Below, piece after piece: positions 41,468-47,749 of a stretch of DNA of 64,000 nucleotides; the first letter of the stretch is position 1; each line of letters begins with the position of its first letter. The notes under the pieces were generated by a model that was given only the letters and a program-made list of their open reading frames with translations, searched no databases and was not told the origin of the DNA. Source of the stretch: Arthrobacter tumbae (GTDB taxonomy: Bacteria; Actinomycetota; Actinomycetes; Actinomycetales; Micrococcaceae); the NCBI RefSeq assembly GCF_016907495.1, contig NZ_JAFBCC010000001.1, positions 620,001 through 684,000 of the forward strand. Direction: 5' to 3'. Both the position numbers and the translations under genes were made by a program.

Positions 41468-41775
41468 GATGTGCCTCCTAAGGCGTTTGTTCCCCAGTCC
41501 GGGGAATCGGTGGTTTCGTGCTTGGTCAGTGCTCGGCATGGGACGCAGAAGTCCGGGCGGGGCGTCACCGGGTGCGAGTTACAGCCCGGACCCGGGAGAG
41601 GGATGAACCGGATCTCGTGGCACGTCTTGTAGTTCAGCCACGCCTCATCCCGCGAGCGCGAGTAACCCTCTGGGAACCCGTTCCGGTCATGGCAGGCATC
41701 ACAAGTCGGACGACCATCAGCGGCCAGCCCCTCACACCCGTCAGTCACACAAGGGAACCCATCCATGAAAGCCAT
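41464..41775 (-). CDS. Cys-rich zinc-finger-like protein of the element (103 aa)
   Basis: Cysteines are arranged as CVTDGC and CDACHDRNGF in the N-terminal part and FCVPC near the C-terminus, suggesting one or two zinc-binding sites. Such short Zn-ribbon or HNH-like proteins are frequent in actinophage genomes. An HNH nuclease signature is not complete here. ATG 41775 overlaps the stop of the replication-initiator-like gene. The first clear Cys pair lies seven residues after this start. Confidence 0.6.
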   Translation of the reverse strand: MAFMDGFPCVTDGCEGLAADGRPTCDACHDRNGFPEGYSRSRDEAWLNYKTCHEIRFIPLPGPGCNSHPVTPRPDFCVPCRALTKHETTDSPDWGTNALGGTS

Positions 41776-42431
41776 CAGGCAGCCCTCCAACCCGGGAACG
41801 CGGACCCCCACCACTTGACCGCCTCGGCTTCATCCATCCCGCGAGCCTCTGCAAGCTCAGCCGGTGACGTGATGCCGTTGCCCTCGATCCACTGCCGAAC
41901 CTGCAACGCTTTCCCGTCCTCCGGATACGCGAAACTTTCAGGTTCAGCCTGTTGTCCTTGCAGCTTGCTCTTGCTCTTGCTCTTGCCTTTACCGTCCGAC
42001 ACGACTTCCGACCCGATGTCCGACTCGATGTCCGACCGGACATCCGACTCGATGTCCGACCGGACATCCGACCGACTGTCGGGCACGACATCCGGTCCCT
42101 TGCCCTGCGCCCTGACCTTCGCTTTGTACTCGCGGTCATTCCGGCGCTTCCGCTCCAACCGCTCAATCTCCGCGCTGCTGGTCTGTGTGCTGTCGAAGTC
42201 CTGGATAGTCCAACCGCTGCCTGATACCCGCCATAAGCCAGCGCTGACCAGTGCAGCCGCTTCCCTTGCCGTTGCGGACGGGATCAGCGGAAGGTCTGCG
42301 CCGTCGATGAGCCCGTCAGTTCTGTTGGTGACGCTCCATGCCGTCGCCATTACCCACATTCGAAATTGGTCGCCGCTCAATCTCAAAACTCGCCGGTCTG
42401 TCAGATATCGAACCGGGAATCTTGCGTCCAT
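41775..42431 (-). CDS. Replication-initiator-like phage protein with SD-repeat linker (218 aa)
   Basis: The N-terminal 75 residues (MDARFPVRYLTDRRVLRLSG, then FRMWVMATAWSVTNRTDGLI) match the start of actinophage proteins annotated as replication initiators or replisome organisers with a winged-helix fold. A linker of repeated four-residue units (SDVR, SDIE, SDVR, SDIE, SDIG) and a Lys/Ser run separates it from a small helical C-terminal domain (about 165-218). The repeats are encoded by 12-bp iterated DNA that may serve as an origin. It is the first large gene of the leftward operon and would drive autonomous replication after excision. Confidence 0.55.
   Translation of the reverse strand: MDARFPVRYLTDRRVLRLSGDQFRMWVMATAWSVTNRTDGLIDGADLPLIPSATAREAAALVSAGLWRVSGSGWTIQDFDSTQTSSAEIERLERKRRNDREYKAKVRAQGKGPDVVPDSRSDVRSDIESDVRSDIESDIGSEVVSDGKGKSKSKSKLQGQQAEPESFAYPEDGKALQVRQWIEGNGITSPAELAEARGMDEAEAVKWWGSAFPGWRAA
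42005..42076. repeat. 12-bp tandem repeats inside the replication-initiator-like gene
   Basis: Six consecutive 12-bp units share the core TCCGAC. A 24-bp block is repeated exactly (42021-42044 and 42045-42068), and each copy contains the inverted repeat GATGTCCG-AC-CGGACATC. The DNA encodes the SDxx linker, but it also has the form of origin iterons. Confidence 0.75.
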
Positions 42432-42453
42432 TCGAAGTGCTCCCTTTCCGCTG

Positions 42454-42696
42454 TTAGTCGTTGCTGATCGGCTGTGATTGATCGAGCCCGAGCACTCGCA
42501 GCAGACCCGGCTTAGGTACTCGGATCACCCGGCCCAGGCGGACCACTGGACAGGGAAACTCCCCAGCTTTTACGAGCCTGTACCCCGTGACCCGTGAGAT
42601 CCCCAACGCCTTGCACGCCGCCTCCAGGTCCATCGACGGTGGCAGGGCCAGCACTTCCTCCGAAGTCATCGCTTCATCCCTCTCTTGGCTTGTCAT
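42454..42696 (-). CDS. Excisionase-like small HTH protein
   Basis: The 80-residue protein has a MerR/excisionase-type helix-turn-helix, MDLEAACKALGISRVTGYRLVKAG, followed by a wing VVRLGRVIRVPKPGLLRVLG. Small proteins of this type bend DNA for excision or repress early promoters. It is divergent from the gene preceding the integrase and next to a 30-bp palindrome that could be its operator. ATG 42696 would be leaderless (CACAAT six bases upstream). ATG 42669, with GAGAGGG at good distance, is an alternative that would shorten it to 71 residues. Confidence 0.7.
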   Translation of the reverse strand: MTSQERDEAMTSEEVLALPPSMDLEAACKALGISRVTGYRLVKAGEFPCPVVRLGRVIRVPKPGLLRVLGLDQSQPISND

Positions 42697-42705
42697 GCCT
42701 CCATT

Positions 42706-42735
42706 GTGTACGTATTGATCTTTCAAGACGTACAC
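42706..42735. promoter_or_regulatory. 30-bp nested palindrome between divergent element promoters
   Basis: Outer arms GTGTACGT (42706-42713) and ACGTACAC (42728-42735) and inner arms TTGA (42715-42718) and TCAA (42723-42726) share one centre. It covers the promoter area of the excisionase-like gene and lies 47 bp before the divergent gene, the expected place for the element's repressor operator. Confidence 0.65.
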
Positions 42736-42782
42736 TTAGAGGCGTACAAGTAATTCGGGAACCGGATATACGGCAGGGAGCA

Positions 42783-43424
42783 ATGGAGACATTCACCATC
42801 ACCACATCGTTCGGAGGCGCGAAAGGCGTAACCGGGCAACGGTTCCGGGGGATAGCGAAGCCTCCCGAGTGGTCAGACCCGGAAATGAGGAAGTGGCTGC
42901 TGCAAGGGGTGAAGTACGACATCCACGAGCCCGACCCCTGGCTTGCACAGATCACTTGGGAAGTCGGGGACGGGGAAGCGCGCCCCATTCGTTTCGAAGT
43001 GCGAGGGCGCAACGGTCAGTCAATAGATCCCGCGCAGACGTTCCGGGGGATGGCAACGGTTATCGCGAACTCCCGCCTCCAGTTGGGCTACCTGCATGAC
43101 GCACTGGCAAACCTCTGGGAATCGCACGGGTACTCCAAGCCCGCCGCCTTCACGCGGAGACAGGTACCGAAGTCCACGCGCGGGAACGCAACCCTCCCGG
43201 AAGGCCACTTCCCTTTGGTTGCGGCGCTCTACACCGAGTATCGCGACGAGCCGGCTGTGCATAATCCGGTGCAAGCCGTCGCCGCGCAGCTGCTCAAGTT
43301 CAAGGATTACGAGAACGAAGCCAACGGCGATCAAAAGTCGTGGCTCAACCGCGTGAATACGTGGGTCAACAGAGCGAAGAAAATGGGGCTCGTCCCTCCG
43401 GCGAAAGGAAAGAACGATGGCTAA
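42783..43424 (+). CDS. Hypothetical protein encoded upstream of the integrase (213 aa)
   Basis: The protein is soluble, with no recognised domain. The N-terminal half is beta-rich (TFTITTSFGGAKGVTG, ITWEVGDGEARPIRFEV) and the C-terminal half is helical (HNPVQAVAAQLLKFKDYENEA). It ends eight bases inside the integrase gene, so the two are expressed together from the promoter region with the palindrome. GGGAG lies very close to the ATG, so initiation may be near-leaderless (TATACG about 10 bases upstream). It could be a recombination or replication accessory protein. That is only a guess from position. Confidence 0.55.
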   Translation: METFTITTSFGGAKGVTGQRFRGIAKPPEWSDPEMRKWLLQGVKYDIHEPDPWLAQITWEVGDGEARPIRFEVRGRNGQSIDPAQTFRGMATVIANSRLQLGYLHDALANLWESHGYSKPAAFTRRQVPKSTRGNATLPEGHFPLVAALYTEYRDEPAVHNPVQAVAAQLLKFKDYENEANGDQKSWLNRVNTWVNRAKKMGLVPPAKGKNDG

Positions 43425-44643
43425 GCAACAAGGCGTTTATCAGCGGTGTGAGGCGGGTTGCCCTGCCCGGTGCAAGCGGCACAAGTGGGCGTTCCAGGTG
43501 GAGTTCCCACCCGGCCCGGACGGGAAGCGGCTGCGGGTTCGGGAGTCCGGGTTCCCCGACGCTGCGACCGCGAAGGATGCCCGGGACGCTGCGGTCAAGG
43601 CGTACAAGCTCGGGACTCTGGAAACGGACCGCAGGAAGGAAACCACGGGCGCTTACCTGACCCGCTGGCTGGAAGCGAAAGAAACCGCGCGGACGATCCG
43701 GCCCGCCACGATCAAAAGCTATCGCGGGCATCTGACTAACTACCTGCTCCCCAACATCGGACGGGTGCGGCTCACCGATCTGAAAGCGGCCGACATAGAC
43801 GGGATGCTGGTCAGGATCCGGAAGGCCAACGCGGACAAGCCACCCAATCAGCAGGTCAGCGCCTCTACAGAGCGCAGGATCGTTGCCACGTTGCGTTCCG
43901 CAGTCCGCGATGCCCTCCGGACGGGTCAGCTACACCGAGACCCCACCATAGGCGCACACGTGGCAAAGGAAGCCGGGGAACGTAGGGACGTGTGGACGCC
44001 GGAACAGTTCGCCCGGTTCCGGTCATGGATGGAAGTCCAGGCTGAGGGCGGCACGGGTAACAGCCACGTCGAGCGGCTGGCTCCGCTGGTGCTGTTCGCG
44101 GTCGGGACGGGTATGCGGCTCGGGGAAGTATGCGGGCTCCGCTGGTCGGATGTTGACCTGGACGCCGGTCACCTAACCGTCCGACAACAGGCGCAGCTGC
44201 AGGGCCGGGAGATCCGGTTCCAGCCCGTAAAGACGAAAGCGGGCCAGGATCGTTGGGTGCCTGTCGCGGGATGGGTTCCGGATGTCCTCAAGGCATGGAA
44301 GGCGCAGCAGGGCCGGGAACGTCTCGTGGCTGGTGAGGCATGGAGCAACGGGCAAGGGCTGGTATTCACGGATGCTCTGGGATTCCCACTGAATCCGAAC
44401 AACGTGTCCAAGACGTTCGGGAGGATGGCCGAACGTGCTGGACTCCCGAAAGTTGTGTTTCACAGCCTCCGGCACTTGGCCGCGACGATCATGCTGCAGA
44501 ACGGTCTGCCGCTCCCCGTCGTGTCCCGGATCCTCGGCCACTCGACCATCACAGTTACCGCTGACCTGTATTTCGACGTGGTGAAGGACAAGCGCCTGAA
44601 CGACGACGTGAGCGCCGCCTACGCGAGGGCTTTTAGCGCCTGA
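43417..44643 (+). CDS. int: Tyrosine site-specific integrase
   Basis: This 408-residue tyrosine recombinase carries the catalytic set Arg234 (GTGMRLGEVCGLRW), Lys273, His349-x-x-Arg352 (HSLRHLAATIML), His375 (ILGHSTITV) and nucleophile Tyr385 (TADLYFD). The N-terminal arm-binding part has a Cys/His cluster (CEAGCPARCKRHKW), and the core-binding domain spans about 75-185. AAAGGAAAG precedes the ATG. The gene ends about 10 bp before the candidate right arm sites and 105 bp from attR, the normal place for an integrase that targets a tRNA gene. It should recombine at the tRNA-Tyr anticodon region. Confidence 0.95.
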   Translation: MAKQQGVYQRCEAGCPARCKRHKWAFQVEFPPGPDGKRLRVRESGFPDAATAKDARDAAVKAYKLGTLETDRRKETTGAYLTRWLEAKETARTIRPATIKSYRGHLTNYLLPNIGRVRLTDLKAADIDGMLVRIRKANADKPPNQQVSASTERRIVATLRSAVRDALRTGQLHRDPTIGAHVAKEAGERRDVWTPEQFARFRSWMEVQAEGGTGNSHVERLAPLVLFAVGTGMRLGEVCGLRWSDVDLDAGHLTVRQQAQLQGREIRFQPVKTKAGQDRWVPVAGWVPDVLKAWKAQQGRERLVAGEAWSNGQGLVFTDALGFPLNPNNVSKTFGRMAERAGLPKVVFHSLRHLAATIMLQNGLPLPVVSRILGHSTITVTADLYFDVVKDKRLNDDVSAAYARAFSA

Positions 44644-44653
44644 TCCGGACGCA

Positions 44654-44676
44654 TCCCCCACAATTTCCCCCACAAG
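44654..44676 (+). repeat. Candidate integrase arm sites, right pair
   Basis: TCCCCCACAAT (44654-44664) and TCCCCCACAAG (44666-44676) repeat the motif found in tandem near attL, in the same orientation. They lie just after the integrase stop and about 72 bp from the attR repeat. Confidence 0.55.
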
Positions 44677-44688
44677 AGGGCAAGAAAG

Positions 44689-44726
44689 AAGCCCGCCCGA
44701 ACCTCCGAAGAGATTCGAACGGGCTT
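44689..44726 (-). terminator. Terminator supplied by the element downstream of tRNA-Tyr
   Basis: Arms AAGCCCG (44689-44695) and CGGGCTT (44720-44726), with an inner CGAA/TTCG pair, form a hairpin. On the minus strand it is followed by a T-rich stretch (CTTTCTTG). It lies just downstream of tRNA-Tyr and could also end integrase transcription from the other side. Confidence 0.6.
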
Positions 44727-44747
44727 ACTTCCCCGTGATACCGGCGA

Positions 44748-44800
44748 AGTGGCAGATGAGGGATTCGAACCCCCGTAGGCTGTGCCAGCTGATTTACAGT
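44748..44800. repeat. attR: 53-bp direct repeat within the intact tRNA-Tyr gene
   Basis: Identical to attL at 37414-37466. Identity stops inside the anticodon arm, so crossover must fall within this block. Confidence 0.93.
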
Positions 44801-44831
44801 CAGCCCCCTTTGGCCGCTCGGGTAATCTGCC
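44750..44831 (-). tRNA. tRNA-Tyr (GTA), element integration target
   Basis: This class II tRNA of 82 nt has acceptor GGCAGAT, anticodon loop CTGTAAA (anticodon GTA), a long variable arm and T-arm GGGGGTTCGAATCCCTC, with discriminator A. CCA is not encoded. The 3' part is the attR repeat, so integration has rebuilt an intact gene. An 8-bp hairpin (CCTGCGGA/TCCGCAGG, 44868-44889) lies in its upstream region. Confidence 0.95.
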
Positions 44832-44948
44832 GAACGTCTCGTGAAGAAGAACTCTTCAGGAAGACCACCTGCGGATCGCCGTCCGCAGGCAAAATAACTT
44901 TACAGAACATCCCGCGCATTATCGAATCGTGGGCCGGCGCAGCCGAAT

Positions 44949-45236
44949 TCAGCGACCGGACGCCACCCGACGCTCGATCTGCGCATAGAAACCCTTCGCC
45001 TGGTCCGCGGTCACCAGCCCCATACCGACAGCGTTCTCAAGATCCGAGCGGACGCCCTTCAACCGGTCGGCGGACGAGGATGCTGCCTCAGAATCCGGCT
45101 CCTGCGGCCGGGTAACTGTGGGCGATGCGGCGACCGACGGCGCCACTCCCACCCCTGTCAGTGAGGCTGCCATGATCAGCGACCCCGCAACAGCATGTCG
45201 GGCGTGGACAAAGTAGCGACGCGATTGCGCGGTCAA
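44949..45236 (-). CDS. Small secreted protein (95 aa)
   Basis: The protein starts with a basic stretch and a hydrophobic core ending VGVAPSVAASP, a Sec signal peptide with an AxA-type cleavage site around residue 37. The mature part of about 58 residues is acidic and helical (DRLKGVRSDLENAVGMGLVTADQAKGFYAQIERRV). Translation starts at TTG 45236, supported by a strong AGGAGG five bases upstream. It is divergent from yajQ. No function is known for this kind of short exported protein. Confidence 0.65.
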   Translation of the reverse strand: MTAQSRRYFVHARHAVAGSLIMAASLTGVGVAPSVAASPTVTRPQEPDSEAASSSADRLKGVRSDLENAVGMGLVTADQAKGFYAQIERRVASGR

Positions 45237-45354
45237 GAGTTCCTCCTGAGAACGACTGAGGTTCCCACCGTTTCACCCGCACATGAACGCCACCTGTCGC
45301 GAAGCTGTGAATTAGGGTAGGAGCAGGAAAAATACCAATCAGAAGGAGGCAACG

Positions 45355-45843
45355 GTGGCCAGCGAATCCACATTCGACGTTGTGAGCAAGGTAGACAAGC
45401 AGGAAGTCGCCAACGCGTTGAACCAGGCACAGAAGGAAATTGCCCAGCGCTACGACTTCAAGGGTGTCGGTGCCGAGGTCGATTTCAGCGGCGAGATGAT
45501 CCTCATGAAGGCAAACTCGGAAGAGCGCGTCCTCGCTGTGCTCGACGTCCTGCAGTCCAAGATGATCAAGCGCGGCATCTCGCTGAAGTCCCTCGACACG
45601 GGCGAGCCCTACGCCTCAGGCAAGGAATTCCGCCTCGAGACCACCATTAAAGAGGGCATCGCACAGGACATCGCCAAGAAGATCAACAAGCTCATCCGCG
45701 ACGAGGCCCCCAAGGGCGTCAAGTCCCAGATCCAGGGTGACGAGCTGCGCGTCAGCTCCAAGTCCCGCGATGACCTGCAGGCCACCATGACGCTGCTCAA
45801 GAACTTCGACGAGGCTGACCTCCAGTTCGTGAACATGCGGTAG
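45355..45843 (+). CDS. yajQ: YajQ family nucleotide-binding protein (UPF0234)
   Basis: The 162 residues match YajQ throughout: [54 protein letters not shown], and the C-terminal [16 protein letters not shown]. The fold is two ferredoxin-like domains. Homologues bind nucleotides, and in Xanthomonas a YajQ protein is a cyclic-di-GMP effector; the role in Actinobacteria is not known. GTG 45355 is preceded by AAGGAGGC. A strong terminator follows, so it is monocistronic. Confidence 0.95.
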   Translation: MASESTFDVVSKVDKQEVANALNQAQKEIAQRYDFKGVGAEVDFSGEMILMKANSEERVLAVLDVLQSKMIKRGISLKSLDTGEPYASGKEFRLETTIKEGIAQDIAKKINKLIRDEAPKGVKSQIQGDELRVSSKSRDDLQATMTLLKNFDEADLQFVNMR

Positions 45844-45850
45844 GCATTCA

Positions 45851-45921
45851 AGGCAACCAACGACGACGGCGACGCACCCTTGAGAGGGGGCGTCGCCGTC
45901 GTCGTTTGGTTGCCTTTGTCG
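45851..45921 (+). terminator. Long-stem terminator of yajQ
   Basis: Arms from AGGCAACC...GGCGACGC (45851-45874) to GCGTCGCC...GGTTGCCT (45890-45915) pair over about 25 bp with one bulge and are followed by a T-rich stretch (TTTG). It lies right after the yajQ stop. Confidence 0.88.
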
Positions 45922-45945
45922 AACAAACCGTCCCAGTGGATCACG

Positions 45946-45983
45946 GGTTTCACTGGGAATGTCTAGACATTCCCAGTGAAACC
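45946..45983. repeat. 38-bp perfect palindrome
   Basis: The 19-bp half GGTTTCACTGGGAATGTCT is followed directly by its exact complement, with no spacer. A third copy of the arm core (TCCCAGTG) at 45931-45938 can pair with CACTGGGA at 45951-45958, so alternative hairpins are possible. It lies between convergent yajQ and htpX. Confidence 0.93.
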
Positions 45984-46000
45984 GGCGATTCGGTGGGACG

Positions 46001-46097
46001 GTGCGGCGGGATACGACGGGGTACGACGGGATCCGGCGGGATACGACGGGATACGACGGGGTGCGGCGGGATCCGGCGGGATCGGCGGGATCCGGCG
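46001..46097. repeat. 10-bp tandem repeat array, nearly ten units
   Basis: Units such as ATACGACGGG, ATCCGGCGGG and GTGCGGCGGG follow each other without gaps (one unit is 9 bp). The consensus is RTNCGRCGGG. The array ends 12 bp from the htpX stop. The period is close to one helical turn and is not a multiple of three, so coding is unlikely. Confidence 0.9.
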
Positions 46098-46108
46098 AAA
46101 CAGGATAT

Positions 46109-46987
46109 TTACTGCAGCGTGCGGCCGGCCATACCCTCGAGGCGGGTGATGCGCTCCGCCATCGGCGGGTGGGATGCGAACAGCTTCTTCACCCCGCCGC
46201 CGCGGAACGGATTCGCGATCATCAGGTGCGAGGTGTTGACCAGCTGCTGGCTCTGCGGCAGCGGCGCCTGCTGGGTACCGCGCTCGAGTTTGCGCAGGGC
46301 GGAGGCGAGTGCCAGGGGATCTTCGGTGAGGCGGGCGCCGTCTTCGTCGGCGTCGTACTCGCGGGTTCGGCCGATGGCCATCTGGATGAGCCCTGCAGCG
46401 ACTGGCGCAAGGAAGGCGAGTAGCAGAGCGGCGATCGGGTTCCCGCCCGAGTTCCGATTGCCGCCCATGAGCCCGGTGAAGGCGAACATCTGTGCAACGG
46501 AGGTAATGACGCCGGCAACAGCGGCCGCAACTGACCCGGTCAGGATATCGCGGTTATAGACGTGCATCAGCTCATGCCCCAGCACACCGCGCAGCTCGCG
46601 CTCGCTGAGGATCTGCAGGATGCCCTGCGTGCAGCAGACCGCCGCGTTCTCCGGGTTGCGGCCGGTGGCAAACGCGTTGGGCGCCATGGTCGGCGAGACG
46701 TACAGCCGGGGCATTGGCTTGCCCGCCTTGGTGCTGAGCTCCCTCACGATGCGGTACATCGCGGGAGCCTGCTGCTCCGTCACCGGAACGGCTTTCATGC
46801 TGCGGATAGCGAGCTTGTCGCTGTTCCAGTAGCTGTACGCGATGGAGCCGACACCGATAAGCGCGAAGATCCAGAGGAACGCCGAGCTGCGCGTAGCCGA
46901 AGCGATCACCGCACCGAACAGCAGGAAGATCCCCATGAGGGATCCGAAAAGCAGGGCCGTTTTGGCCCCATTGAAGTGGTTGTGCAC
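46109..46987 (-). CDS. htpX: Membrane zinc metalloprotease HtpX
   Basis: The 292-residue protein has two N-terminal membrane helices, the zinc motif His138-Glu139-Leu-Met-His142 ([14 protein letters not shown]) and a third zinc ligand region, [12 protein letters not shown]. Two further hydrophobic segments follow the active site. HtpX degrades misfolded membrane proteins on the cytoplasmic face and is often stress-induced. It starts at GTG 46987 with AAGGAGACCAG upstream. Its 3' side borders the repeat array and palindrome shared with yajQ, where no classical terminator for htpX is seen. Confidence 0.93.
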   Translation of the reverse strand: MHNHFNGAKTALLFGSLMGIFLLFGAVIASATRSSAFLWIFALIGVGSIAYSYWNSDKLAIRSMKAVPVTEQQAPAMYRIVRELSTKAGKPMPRLYVSPTMAPNAFATGRNPENAAVCCTQGILQILSERELRGVLGHELMHVYNRDILTGSVAAAVAGVITSVAQMFAFTGLMGGNRNSGGNPIAALLLAFLAPVAAGLIQMAIGRTREYDADEDGARLTEDPLALASALRKLERGTQQAPLPQSQQLVNTSHLMIANPFRGGGVKKLFASHPPMAERITRLEGMAGRTLQ

Positions 46988-47052
46988 CTGGTCTCCTTGT
47001 TGACTTACCTACCGGTACAACGGCGCTGCGCCGCACACTGTTCCGCAGCCCG

Positions 47053-47700
47053 TCAGCGCTCCAGGACGGTGCAGACGCAGGCGCGGTTGCCCTCGCCGTC
47101 GGCCAGAACGGTGAAGGACGGCGCCTGCGCATCATCGACGACGGTGCCTCCTGCGGCGACGGCCGCTGCGATGCGTTCTTCAGCGACGTCGTGAGGCACC
47201 CACACGTCGAGGTGGAACCGCTGCCGCGGGGTCTCGTGCGCGTCTGTGCCCTGGAACCAGAGCAGCGGAACCCGGCCGGAAGGGTCGACGACGTCGTCCC
47301 CGTCCACATTGCCGGCGTCGCCAGTGAGCAGCGCGGCCCAAAATGGCCCGGCAGTTGCAAGCGCTGCAGTATCGAGCGCGAGTTCGATCTCGGCGAGCGC
47401 CCCGGGCTGCGGCGTCAGGCCCTGCTCGTGCGCGATGGAACTGATGGCCCGCGCGAGGTCCATATCGCGCTGTGTCAGTGCGCCGACGTCGTGACTGATC
47501 AGTTTCAGGTCCACGTGCGGGTAGGTGAGGGTGACATCCGGGTGGTGGTTGGCGGCTTCTGCGGCCTCGGTGACCGCGGTCACGAACCGCAGCCCGGCAG
47601 TGAAACTGCCGGTGCGGAAACGGGCGTGGATGCCCTGTGCGAGCTGGCGCCAGTCGGTGAGCCCGGCGTCGAGAATCTGCGTGCTGGTGAGCTTGTCCAT
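47053..47700 (-). CDS. Pterin-4a-carbinolamine dehydratase fused to VOC/glyoxalase-like domain
   Basis: The first 95 residues form a PCD/DCoH domain with EAANHHPDVTLTYPHVDLKL, where the His-His-Pro is the catalytic motif of 4a-hydroxytetrahydrobiopterin dehydratase. Residues from about 105 to 215 resemble a VOC/glyoxalase-type domain (LWFQGTDAHETPRQRFHLDVWVPHDVAEERIAA in part: RQRFHLDVWVPHDVAEERI). The PCD part recycles oxidised pterin cofactors. What the VOC domain binds is unknown. No aromatic amino acid hydroxylase gene is nearby. It is probably monocistronic. Confidence 0.85.
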   Translation of the reverse strand: MDKLTSTQILDAGLTDWRQLAQGIHARFRTGSFTAGLRFVTAVTEAAEAANHHPDVTLTYPHVDLKLISHDVGALTQRDMDLARAISSIAHEQGLTPQPGALAEIELALDTAALATAGPFWAALLTGDAGNVDGDDVVDPSGRVPLLWFQGTDAHETPRQRFHLDVWVPHDVAEERIAAAVAAGGTVVDDAQAPSFTVLADGEGNRACVCTVLER

Positions 47701-47749
47701 GACCCCAGTATGTCGCGGTACGGGGCAGCTGTGACCCTGTAGAAGCGCT

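Larger units (their letters stand above)
37414..44747. mobile_element. Integrative element in tRNA-Tyr (about 7.3 kb, phage-satellite-like)
   Basis: The element is bounded by 53-bp identical direct repeats covering the 3' half of tRNA-Tyr up to the anticodon loop. The intact tRNA lies at the right end next to the integrase. Inside are one low-GC cargo gene, eight leftward overlapping small genes (HTH/TerS-like, coiled coil, zinc-finger-like, replication-initiator-like), an excisionase-like HTH gene, a divergent gene of unknown function and the tyrosine integrase. There are no capsid, tail, portal, relaxase or type IV secretion genes. Size and gene order resemble phage satellites more than a prophage remnant. 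Confidence 0.88.

Noticed and set aside
39307..42431. Degraded prophage
   Set aside because: The genes overlap neatly by four bases, frames are intact and no broken structural gene is seen, so decay from a full phage is not supported.
46001..46097. CRISPR-like array
   Set aside because: The 10-bp units are contiguous with no spacers, and no cas gene is in the window.
46001..46423. Frame of 140 codons running through the 10-bp repeat array
   Set aside because: The repeat period is not a multiple of three, and the rest of the frame is antisense to htpX.
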